From CALKJP01 sp046299555 (GTDB lineage Bacteria; Bacteroidota; Bacteroidia; JACCXN01): a stretch of DNA of 64,000 nucleotides. This document shows, piece by piece, positions 48,291 to 55,735 of this stretch (position 1 is the stretch's first letter; every line of letters begins with the position of its first letter). The notes under the pieces are model-generated. The model worked only from the letters and a program-made list of their open reading frames with translations, was not told the origin of the DNA and ran no database searches. The DNA lies in NCBI GenBank assembly GCA_046299555.1, contig JBKBHS010000001.1, forward strand, positions 62,001 to 126,000, given 5' to 3'. The position numbers and the translations under genes are program-made.

Positions 48291-48318
48291 AAAAGGTGTG
48301 TAAAAATACACACCTTTT
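48291..48318 (-). terminator. Intrinsic terminator between the YwqK-type gene and cysS
   Basis: A perfect 12-bp stem, AAAAGGTGTGTA-AAAA-TACACACCTTTT, lies downstream of the 48343 stop on the minus strand, with T-rich sequence after it. Confidence 0.88.
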
Positions 48319-48342
48319 ATAAATATTTATTATAATTAAGTT

Positions 48343-49230
48343 TTATTTAGTGTTTTCTATCACTCCATCTCCAACGTATTTGCCGTCTTTATAAATCTGA
48401 ATTTTTTGTAGTATTCCATTTTTATCGTAAATATATTCTTTCCCATCAATTAATTTGTAGTTTAAAAATATTCCATCTTTAGAAACTTGACGATTGGCGT
48501 TGAATAATTTCGCATAACCATTTCCATTAAATACTCCCGATAATGAAACTTCAGATGATTTGGTAACAACTGGAGCTGGAGGAGCATCTTTAATAGGTTC
48601 TTCTTTTTTAACTGCAATAGGCTTTTTAGGCTCGTAAATTTTTGTGGCCGCCACATCTAAAGAACCACCATTAAATACTTTTTCAGCTTTTAAGTCACCG
48701 TTTTCGTAATATTCCTTAATAACACCTGCTTCTTTTCCATCTACAAATTCTCCTTCAATCATTAATTGTCCATTTTCATAATAATATTTTTGAATACCTT
48801 CTCTTTTTCCTCCTTCATTAAATTTAAATTCTTGCGAAACAACTCCATTTTCATAATATCTTTTAAAGTTTCCTACCTGTTTATTATTAACCCAAGTACC
48901 CTCTTCCTGAACTTTGCCATTTTCATAATAACTTATGTAATAACCGTTTGGACGACCGTTTTGATAAGTAATTTCATTTTCTATTTTTCCACTTGGGAAA
49001 TATTTTATCCATTTGCCGGTTTTTTTACTATCAATAAATTTACCTTCTTCTACTTTGGCATCATCGGCATAGTTTGGAAGTTTTTTCATTCTTCCAAAAA
49101 ATATCCAATGACCTTGTTTTAAATTATTGGCATCAATAAGATTAATGGTATCCTGATTATAAATTTCGAAGGATTGCGCCATGCTAATTTGGTAGGCAAT
49201 GAATATTAGGATGAGTAAAAACTTTTTCAT
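48343..49230 (-). CDS. Secreted MORN-like (YwqK-type) repeat protein
   Basis: The 295-residue protein has a signal peptide (about residues 1-18, ending AQS), then five to six tandem repeats built on YYENG (for example KRYYENGVVSQEFKF and KYYYENGQLMIEGEF). A Pro/Lys-rich linker and one more repeat-like C-terminal module (EYIYDKNGILQKIQIYKDGKYVG) follow. Such beta-hairpin repeats are called MORN or YwqK-type antitoxin-like; no toxin gene is adjacent, so an antitoxin role is not supported here. Confidence 0.85.
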   Translation of the reverse strand: MKKFLLILIFIAYQISMAQSFEIYNQDTINLIDANNLKQGHWIFFGRMKKLPNYADDAKVEEGKFIDSKKTGKWIKYFPSGKIENEITYQNGRPNGYYISYYENGKVQEEGTWVNNKQVGNFKRYYENGVVSQEFKFNEGGKREGIQKYYYENGQLMIEGEFVDGKEAGVIKEYYENGDLKAEKVFNGGSLDVAATKIYEPKKPIAVKKEEPIKDAPPAPVVTKSSEVSLSGVFNGNGYAKLFNANRQVSKDGIFLNYKLIDGKEYIYDKNGILQKIQIYKDGKYVGDGVIENTK

Positions 49231-49380
49231 AGAGGCCTTATTCTTTCAATAAATTTATTAAATCTTTATTTTAGGACAATCTGATTTTAGACGAATTTAC
49301 TAAATATTACGACTAAAATTAGACACTCCTAGTGTTATATGCTTTAAAACGGTTTTTTTTTATTTGGGTTACAAAAAATA

Positions 49381-50313
49381 TTAAATATTTTTTAGCATAT
49401 CTTCTACCATGGTTTGTAAATTGTATTGATTTTTCCATCCCCAATCGGTTCTAGCCCTACTATCATCAATACTTTGAGGCCAACTATCGGCTATTTGTTG
49501 TCGAAAATCAGGTTTATATGAAATGGAAAAATCGGGTATATATTTTTTAATTTCGCTTGAAATCTCCTTAGGCGTAAAGCTCATTGCCGACAAATTATAA
49601 CTTGAACGAATTTTAATTTTTTCAGCAGGAGCTTCCATTAATTCTATTGTTGCTCTTATGGCATCCGGCATATACATCATAGGTAATGCGGTGTTTTCTG
49701 ATAAAAAACATTCATAACGCTTATGTTTTTTTGCTTCATAAAATATATGAACGGCATAATCGGTAGTACCACCACCCGGGGCAGATTTATATCCAATTAA
49801 ACCCGGGTAACGGATGCTTCTTACATCAACATTATATTTATTAAAATAATATTCACACCAACGCTCGCCTGCCAATTTACTTATTCCATAAACGGTATTT
49901 GGTTCCATTATTGTAAATTGAGGGGTGTTTTGGCGTGGTGTTGTAGGTCCAAAAACAGCAATTGAACTTGGCCAATATACTTTTTTAATTTTCCCTTCTT
50001 TGGCTAAATCCAACACATAAAATAAACTATCCATGTTTAACTCCCAAGCAAACGAAGGATTTTTTTCTGCTGTTGCCGAAAGTAAAGCCGCCAGCAAATA
50101 GACTTGTTCTATTGCATGTTTATGAATTATTTCATAAAGTTTATTTTTATCCAGAACATTGAGTTCTTCGTATGGTCCTAAGGCTAAATCTTGAGGGGTT
50201 GGAGGTTTTATATCAGAAGCTATTACATTGCTGTCGCCATAAATTTGGCGTAAACTAACAAGCAATTCTGTACCAATTTGACCTCCTGAACCTATAACGA
50301 GAATTTTCGACAT
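49381..50313 (-). CDS. L-threonine 3-dehydrogenase, SDR (epimerase-like) type
   Basis: A 310-residue extended short-chain dehydrogenase. The NAD-binding motif is GSGGQIGTEL, and the catalytic YxxxK is in NTVYGISKLAGERW. The segment RYPGLIGYKSAPGGGTTDYAVHIFYEA and the LPMMYMPDAIRATIELMEA block are those of the SDR-type threonine dehydrogenases, which convert threonine to 2-amino-3-ketobutyrate. No KBL gene is adjacent. Confidence 0.85.
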   Translation of the reverse strand: MSKILVIGSGGQIGTELLVSLRQIYGDSNVIASDIKPPTPQDLALGPYEELNVLDKNKLYEIIHKHAIEQVYLLAALLSATAEKNPSFAWELNMDSLFYVLDLAKEGKIKKVYWPSSIAVFGPTTPRQNTPQFTIMEPNTVYGISKLAGERWCEYYFNKYNVDVRSIRYPGLIGYKSAPGGGTTDYAVHIFYEAKKHKRYECFLSENTALPMMYMPDAIRATIELMEAPAEKIKIRSSYNLSAMSFTPKEISSEIKKYIPDFSISYKPDFRQQIADSWPQSIDDSRARTDWGWKNQYNLQTMVEDMLKNI

Positions 50314-50440
50314 AGATTTATTTTTTTAATGCAACAAACCTACATGAATTTTTAAAATTTTAGATGTTTTATTCTGTCTTTTTTACTTTTTAAAACTTGT
50401 ATTCGAGAACAAACTAAAAAATAAGCTCATTGATATTTTG

Positions 50441-50448
50441 TATTTTTG
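50441..50448 (+). promoter_or_regulatory. -7 promoter box of trhO
   Basis: TATTTTTG fits TAnnTTTG and lies 37 bp before the ATG at 50485. An in-frame TTG at 50446 falls inside this box, so it cannot be the start if the promoter is real. Confidence 0.5.
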
Positions 50449-50484
50449 CAACTGCCTTATTCATGCAAAATAAGCACACAAATT

Positions 50485-51564
50485 ATGAGAGCTTTACACA
50501 ATCGTATTAATCGCAAACTATTAAAAGAGCGATTAATGAATGAGCCATTTAAACGAACAACTGTTTCGTTTTACCGCTATGTAATTTTTGAAAATCCTCA
50601 GGAATTCAGGGATAAACTATATCTTGATTTTGAAGATTTAGGAATTTTTGGAAGGATATATGTAGCTTATGAAGGCATTAATGCGCAGATTAGCGTACCG
50701 GAACATAATTGGGAAGCTTTTAAAGCCTATTTGGAAAGCCAAAAGCAATTAGTAAATATGCCTTTAAAAATTGCTGTAGAAGATAATGGAAAATCGTTCT
50801 ATAAATTGGATGTTAAGGTGCGTAAAAAGATTGTAGCTGATGGCTTAGACGATAACACATTTGATGTTACCAATGTAGGAAAACATTTGAGCGCAGCTGA
50901 ATTTAATGAAGCTTTAGCACATCCGGACGCTATTGTAATTGATATGCGCAATCATTATGAAAGCGAAGTAGGACGATTCGAAAATGCTATTTGCCCTGAT
51001 GCTGATACTTTTAAAGAAGAGCTACCTATTGTAATGGATATTCTGAAAGGGAAAGAAGATAAAAAAATATTGTTGTACTGCACAGGCGGAGTGCGCTGCG
51101 AAAAAGCCAGTGCTTATTTAAAACATCATGGTTTTAAAGATGTAAACCAATTGCATGGCGGAATTATTGAGTATGCAAGGCAAGTAAAGCATTTTGGATT
51201 AACGTCAAAATTTAAAGGTAAAAACTTTGTGTTTGACCAACGATTGGGAGAACGTATAACCGATGATATATTAAGCACTTGCCACCAATGCGGAAAACCT
51301 TGCGATAACCACACCAATTGTGCTAATGATGATTGCCATTTATTGTTTATACAATGCGATGAATGTAAGGAAAAATATAAAGGATGCTGTACTCCGCAAT
51401 GTATGAATATAATTGCACTTCCAATTGAAGAACAAATAAAACTAAGAAAGGGCAAAACAAAAGAAAATGCACACAGCGTGTATAAAAGCAGATTGCGCCC
51501 TAATTTGAAGAAACTACTTTTAGAAAACAGCGAATTTAGATTTGACAAAAATGCCATTGAATAA
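50485..51564 (+). CDS. trhO: tRNA uridine 5-hydroxylase TrhO (rhodanese family)
   Basis: A 359-residue TrhO/YceA homologue that makes 5-hydroxyuridine at the tRNA wobble position. The N-terminal ferredoxin-like part has [15 protein letters not shown]. The rhodanese domain carries the catalytic Cys in [17 protein letters not shown]-terminal zinc-like Cys cluster follows ([14 protein letters not shown]...[12 protein letters not shown]). I chose the ATG giving [11 protein letters not shown] because the upstream alternative lies in the promoter box. Confidence 0.92.
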   Translation: MRALHNRINRKLLKERLMNEPFKRTTVSFYRYVIFENPQEFRDKLYLDFEDLGIFGRIYVAYEGINAQISVPEHNWEAFKAYLESQKQLVNMPLKIAVEDNGKSFYKLDVKVRKKIVADGLDDNTFDVTNVGKHLSAAEFNEALAHPDAIVIDMRNHYESEVGRFENAICPDADTFKEELPIVMDILKGKEDKKILLYCTGGVRCEKASAYLKHHGFKDVNQLHGGIIEYARQVKHFGLTSKFKGKNFVFDQRLGERITDDILSTCHQCGKPCDNHTNCANDDCHLLFIQCDECKEKYKGCCTPQCMNIIALPIEEQIKLRKGKTKENAHSVYKSRLRPNLKKLLLENSEFRFDKNAIE

Positions 51565-51591
51565 TTTTAAAAAAAGGCGTTATAAATAGGC

Positions 51592-51912
51592 ATGAATGAA
51601 AAAGAAGCCTTAGCCAAGTTTGAAAAAAGTAGAAATACTTTACTTCCAATATGCCTTTTAATGGATATTATTGGAATATTTACTTACGCCATCCAAGGAA
51701 TTGGAGAAGCTGCTGATTTTATCTGGGCACCAATATCTGGTGCTGTTTATTATAATTTATTTAAGGGCAAAGTAGGTTTATTTGGTGGAAGTTTTGCATT
51801 TTTTGAAGAGCTAATACCCGGTACCGATGTTATACCCAGCTTTACCATTACCTGGCTTTTTAAATTCATTATTTTAAAAAATAAAACACTAAACCAAAAA
51901 AGCCCTGAGTAA
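51592..51912 (+). CDS. Small membrane protein of unknown function
   Basis: A 106-residue protein with a hydrophobic segment near residues 18-36 (LLPICLLMDIIGIFTYAIQ), a second weak one near 44-70 and a last near 78-95. The Gly-Ile/Pro-Gly-Thr-Asp segment ELIPGTDVIPSFTITW is seen in small Bacteroidota proteins of unknown role. The TAA stop lies inside the stem-loop of the terminator at 51896-51929. Confidence 0.7.
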   Translation: MNEKEALAKFEKSRNTLLPICLLMDIIGIFTYAIQGIGEAADFIWAPISGAVYYNLFKGKVGLFGGSFAFFEELIPGTDVIPSFTITWLFKFIILKNKTLNQKSPE

Positions 51913-51929
51913 AAACTCGGGGCTTTTTT
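51896..51929 (+). terminator. Terminator at the left border of island B
   Basis: AAAAAAGCCCTGAGT-AAAA-ACTCGGGGCTTTTTT forms a 15-bp stem with one T-G pair, ending in T-run. It is nearly identical to 55686-55720 at the other border and shares its ACTCGGGG core with 17821-17853. Confidence 0.93.
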
Positions 51930-51939
51930 GGGTTTAAGG

Positions 51940-52065
51940 TATATTGATTTTTTATTATAAAATATTAAATTTGAAATAACAAAAAAGCTGATATTTATCA
52001 GACCTATACAACCAAAAATGGGTGTATAAGGAGAATTTTTATCAGACATATAAGTAAGTTATAGC
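51940..52065 (+). other. attI-like leader of cassette island B
   Basis: An AT-rich block (TATATTGATTTTTTAT and AAATATTAAATTTGA) matches that before island A almost base for base. Direct repeat 1 TTTATCAGACCTATAC (51995-52010), a palindrome TATACAACCA-AAAA-TGGGTGTATA (52006-52028) and direct repeat 2 TTTATCAGACATATAA (52038-52053) follow. The core GTTATAGC is at 52058-52065. The palindrome TGGGTGTATA arm is shared exactly with island A. An attI role is inference. Confidence 0.5.
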
Positions 52066-52098
52066 TCATTTTAAAAAGATAGACAACAATAGAAAGAA

Positions 52099-53181
52099 AT
52101 GCCATTAAGAGCATACATAGACAATGAAGAAATCATTTCCATTGACCAAGACGAAAAACAATGGGAAGATTTAAAAAAGCGGCTCAAATCAAAAGAGTCC
52201 GTTTTAACTTTGCCTTGTTGCCAACAAGTAGGTTTTTTAAGGACGAGCAGTAAAGGACTTAGACATTTTGTTCACGCAAAATCGGACAACACTTGCGATT
52301 GGAAACCAGAATCACCAGAACATTTAAGAGCAAAAATTGAAATAATAGAAGCCTGCAAAGAAAATGGGTGGAAAGCGATACCTGAATTTTCAGAAACCAA
52401 TTGGCGTGCGGACGTTTTAGCAATTCAAAATGACAAGCGAATTGCATTTGAAGTTCAATGGAGCAAACAGACATTTGAAGACACAAAGTTTCGACAAGAC
52501 AGATACAAAGAATCTAATGTTCGTGGTTGTTGGTTTTTCCGAACAGCACCAAAGGAGTTAAGAGAATATGACGAACACCTTAAAGCCGACAGAGAAATAC
52601 CAGCATTCAAAATATTCAAAGACGAGAATTCAAATATTATTGCACAACTCAAACAAACACAGCTTCCATTAAAATCTTTGGTGGACAGCTTATTAAAAAG
52701 AAAACTAAAATTCTGCGACCACATAAGACTGAAACCAAAACAAGAAGTAACAATCGTATTCTTTGAAACGAGCTGTTGGAAGTGCAAGAAGCCTCAACAC
52801 CTTTGGACGGTAGAACAAAATCTCGTAACAGTTTGCAATCATGACTTCTATTTAATGAGTTCAATGTGGGACAATGACGATATTGACAAAAGCCCCAAAA
52901 TATATGATGCTGTAAAACAGTTTTTGCAGACAGATAAAGGAAAAAACTTAAAAATCGGACAACTCAAAAAGCGTTATAGTAAAACAGTTCACGAGAGTTA
53001 TTTATCACACGGCTGTTTTTACTGCGACTCAATATTTGGTGATTGGTTTCTAAACACCGAAAAAATGGACGGACAAAACGACCCAAATTCTTTAAGACAT
53101 ATAGTTGAAATAGAATTTGGAACAGTAAAAGAAGAAGGACAACATTGGTGCTATTCGGACAACGGACACTTTTGCGAATGA
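52099..53181 (+). CDS. CoiA-like nuclease-domain protein (cassette gene)
   Basis: A 360-residue protein. WRADVLAIQNDKRIAFEVQWSKQTFEDTKFRQDRYKESNVRGCWFFR (about residues 101-147) is the CoiA-type PD-(D/E)XK core, with Asp, Glu-x-Gln and a downstream helix. N-terminal CCQQVGFLRTSSKGLRHFVH and C-terminal Cys pairs (CWKCKKPQ, CFYCDSIFGDW) suggest zinc-binding modules. CoiA proteins act in DNA uptake and recombination, but members are often orphan, as here. The ATG lies 41 bp after the GTTATAGC core. Confidence 0.8.
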   Translation: MPLRAYIDNEEIISIDQDEKQWEDLKKRLKSKESVLTLPCCQQVGFLRTSSKGLRHFVHAKSDNTCDWKPESPEHLRAKIEIIEACKENGWKAIPEFSETNWRADVLAIQNDKRIAFEVQWSKQTFEDTKFRQDRYKESNVRGCWFFRTAPKELREYDEHLKADREIPAFKIFKDENSNIIAQLKQTQLPLKSLVDSLLKRKLKFCDHIRLKPKQEVTIVFFETSCWKCKKPQHLWTVEQNLVTVCNHDFYLMSSMWDNDDIDKSPKIYDAVKQFLQTDKGKNLKIGQLKKRYSKTVHESYLSHGCFYCDSIFGDWFLNTEKMDGQNDPNSLRHIVEIEFGTVKEEGQHWCYSDNGHFCE

Positions 53182-53193
53182 AAAGAAAAACGA

Positions 53194-53326
53194 GCAATAA
53201 CAGCACCTACCCAAAAGTGGCGGTTCAGTGGCTAAATCAAGTTCTGTGCTTCTATCAAAGTTTGTGCTTGGTTGACAGTTTAGTTCTCTGAAATCCCCCA
53301 CTGCGGCAAGCGCCAAAACGTTAGCG
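53194..53326 (+). repeat. attC-like imperfect palindrome B1
   Basis: A 133-bp element with an AATAAC core at 53196-53201 and GTTAGCG at 53320-53326. GGCGGTTCAGTGG in the left half pairs imperfectly with CCACTGCGGCAAGCGCC in the right half. The segment GTGGCGGTTCAGTGG..TAAATCAAG is the same as in site A2. Confidence 0.68.
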
Positions 53327-53420
53327 GAAACCCTAATTGACAGACTGCACAAAATATTGACGTCAAAATGACATCAACTAAAACAATTAATCATACATTT
53401 AACAACTAAACATTAATACG

Positions 53421-54347
53421 ATGAAAACAAAACACCTTCTTCCGATATTAATGGTATTCATTACCAACTTCCTATTCGCACAAAACTACAGACAGTATTT
53501 TGACGGTGCAGACACCATCTGCAACCCGAATATGTCTCCTTCTGCAATTTGTATCACCATTGACAATGACAGCACAAATATTTGGCAAATTGGAGTTCCT
53601 CAAAAATTGATTTTTGATTCAGCAGCGACTTTTCCAAATTCTATACTTACAGACACAGTAAATTTTTACCCACCAAACAATATATCAAGTTTTCAATTTA
53701 CATTAGTTCCTTGGATAAATTGGGGAATATTGGCAATACAGTGGAAACAAAAGTTAGATATGGACGAAGGATTAGACGGTGGCAAGATAGAATTTTCTAA
53801 CGATGGTGGTTCGACTTGGCAAAATGTTTTCAATAACCCTTATGTTTATAATTTCTATGGTTACCTGCCGTCTAATGCCGACACTTTACCAAATGGCGAC
53901 TTTGTGTTTAGCGGCACTGACAGTTTGTGGAGAGACATTTGGCTCTGCTATGATATGTCTTGGATGTGGACTGATAGTTTAATTGTTCGCTTCACTTTTT
54001 CATCCGACTCTATAGACAATGGTAAAGAAGGTTGGATAATTGATAATATGCTTGCGCACATTACCATTATTCACACAGTAAGTGAAGTGAAACCTGAAAA
54101 GTATTTAAATGTTTACCCAAACCCATCTTCTGACATTATTCATATTGAAACACAAAAGATTCAAGACTTTCACATTATTGAACAAATGGAATTGGTAAAT
54201 TCAGTCGGTCAAATTGTTGATGAATGGAAGCACATACCGACAAAATTCTTCATCAACGCAAAAAAATACAGCAACGGACTTTACTACTTAAAGGTAAAAA
54301 CCAATATTCAGTCAGAAACAGTGCCCATAATTATTAACCATAATTGA
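53421..54347 (+). CDS. T9SS-secreted protein with type A sorting domain (cassette gene)
   Basis: A 308-residue protein with a signal peptide ending in FAQ at about residue 20. The middle domain has GKIEFSNDGGSTWQNVF and GWIIDNM, as in beta-sandwich MAM- or reprolysin-associated modules. The C-terminal T9SS type A sorting domain has VYPNPSSDIIHIE and GLYYLKVKT. It would be exported by the type IX system encoded elsewhere. It shares one cassette with the peroxidase gene 10 bp downstream. Confidence 0.82.
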   Translation: MKTKHLLPILMVFITNFLFAQNYRQYFDGADTICNPNMSPSAICITIDNDSTNIWQIGVPQKLIFDSAATFPNSILTDTVNFYPPNNISSFQFTLVPWINWGILAIQWKQKLDMDEGLDGGKIEFSNDGGSTWQNVFNNPYVYNFYGYLPSNADTLPNGDFVFSGTDSLWRDIWLCYDMSWMWTDSLIVRFTFSSDSIDNGKEGWIIDNMLAHITIIHTVSEVKPEKYLNVYPNPSSDIIHIETQKIQDFHIIEQMELVNSVGQIVDEWKHIPTKFFINAKKYSNGLYYLKVKTNIQSETVPIIINHN

Positions 54348-54357
54348 TAATGATGCG

Positions 54358-55416
54358 ATGTTTCGATGGATTACAATTACTTCTCTTTCAATTTTACTCG
54401 TAGCATTTGTAACAACCCATAAGCCAACTCCTTATAAGTTTCCTGACTTGAAATTCTTTCCCAAGATGCCTCAATCTCCTGAAAACCCTGTAACAATTGA
54501 AGGGGCAGATTTAGGCAGACATTTATTCTATGACCCGATTTTGAGCAAGAATTACAATATGTCTTGTGCAACTTGTCATAAGCAAGAGAAGGCATTTTCT
54601 GATGCTCCAAATGCCTTTACTAAAGGAAACAATGGTGTTTTGACAAAAAGAAATACAATGCCCTTGTTTAATCTTGCTTGGTATCCCTCTTTTTTTTGGG
54701 ACGGTAGGGCAGCATCAATAGAAGAACAAGTTTTTCATCCAGTTAGAGACCTAAACGAAATGAACTTAAATTGGAAAGATGCAACGAATAGAATTAATAG
54801 GAGTAAGTTTTATAAGCAAAAATTCAAATTAGCATTTCCTAATCAGGAAATAGACAGCGTTCTAATTTCAAGAGCCATTGGACAATTTCTTAGAACATTG
54901 ATTTCAAACAATTCAAAATTTGACCGAGTATTAGCAGGTGAAGACTATCTTGACAAAGACGAATTTGCAGGTTTGATTTTGATGAATGACATGACTAAAG
55001 GCGACTGTCTGCATTGCCATACAAGTGACGCAGACGCATTAGGCACAACAGGGCTGTTCAGCAACAACGGGTTAGACAATATAAAAGACCCAAAAATGTA
55101 TAAGGACAAGGGACTTGGTGGATACACGAACAATGAAAATGATAATGGAAAATTTAAAATTCCTTCTCTGAGAAATGTCGCAGTTACAGCGCCATATATG
55201 CACGATGGACGATTTGTTACACTTGAAGAAGTTCTTGACTTTTACAGCGAAGGTGTTAAAACAAGCGTAAATATTGATTCAAAAATGGGACTTGCTCATC
55301 AGGGCGGTGTTCGACTAACAAAGGAAGAGAAAAAACAAATCATTGCATTTTTAAAGACCTTGACCGATTCAACATTTATAACAAATCCAAATTTTGGCAA
55401 TCCATTTAAGCAATGA
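54358..55416 (+). CDS. Di-haem cytochrome c peroxidase family protein (cassette gene)
   Basis: The 352-residue protein has an N-terminal membrane or signal segment. Two CxxCH haem motifs, CATCHKQEKAFSD (about residue 64) and CLHCHTSDADALG (about residue 220), follow, with APYMHDGRFVTLEEVLDFY and a conserved MGL...GGVRLTKEEK end. The family reduces hydrogen peroxide or, in MauG types, oxidises protein substrates in the periplasm. Only this start is in frame; two ATGs just upstream are out of frame. Confidence 0.92.
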   Translation: MFRWITITSLSILLVAFVTTHKPTPYKFPDLKFFPKMPQSPENPVTIEGADLGRHLFYDPILSKNYNMSCATCHKQEKAFSDAPNAFTKGNNGVLTKRNTMPLFNLAWYPSFFWDGRAASIEEQVFHPVRDLNEMNLNWKDATNRINRSKFYKQKFKLAFPNQEIDSVLISRAIGQFLRTLISNNSKFDRVLAGEDYLDKDEFAGLILMNDMTKGDCLHCHTSDADALGTTGLFSNNGLDNIKDPKMYKDKGLGGYTNNENDNGKFKIPSLRNVAVTAPYMHDGRFVTLEEVLDFYSEGVKTSVNIDSKMGLAHQGGVRLTKEEKKQIIAFLKTLTDSTFITNPNFGNPFKQ

Positions 55417-55445
55417 CAGGACAGAGAAAAAATAGAAGAACATCC

Positions 55446-55575
55446 GCTAACATGCGTTTGGCTCAATGGCGGGCGAAGTGGTTAATTGAACATTCTACCT
55501 CGCATCAACTTTTGTGGTGTATTGACAATTTTGTACTCCAAAAGCCCGCCCGAACGCAAAGCCGAAAACATTAGC
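55446..55575 (+). repeat. attC-like imperfect palindrome B2
   Basis: GCTAAC core at 55446-55451 and a degenerate ATTAGC at 55570-55575 (G of GTTA replaced by A). Arms GCGTTTGGCT..GGCGGGC (55454-55473) and GCCCGCCCGAACGCAAAGCC (55544-55563) are complementary in two blocks. The left arm matches site A2. The rest of the gap to 55735 has no gene; one apparent frame across the element is a shadow. Confidence 0.68.
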
Positions 55576-55685
55576 TGCAAATCCTCTTTGCGGGAAAATA
55601 AAAAGACGTTTACAAACAGAAAAATTGTTGGCTTCGTAAACTCCGCCAAAACGGTTTTTTTCTGTTTGTGGCTGTTAATAGCAAT

Positions 55686-55720
55686 AAAAAAAGCCCTGAG
55701 TATAACTCGGGGCTTTTTTT
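55686..55720. terminator. Terminator at the right border of island B
   Basis: AAAAAAAGCCCTGAGT-ATA-ACTCGGGGCTTTTTTT can stop transcripts from either side, including the minus-strand gene ending at 55736. It differs from the 51896 copy only in the loop and by one flanking base pair. Confidence 0.9.
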
Positions 55721-55735
55721 ATTGTTTGTATTTAT

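Noticed and set aside
48343..49230. Toxin-antitoxin pair based on the YwqK-type protein
   Set aside because: The protein has a signal peptide and no adjacent toxin gene, so the family name should not be taken as function.
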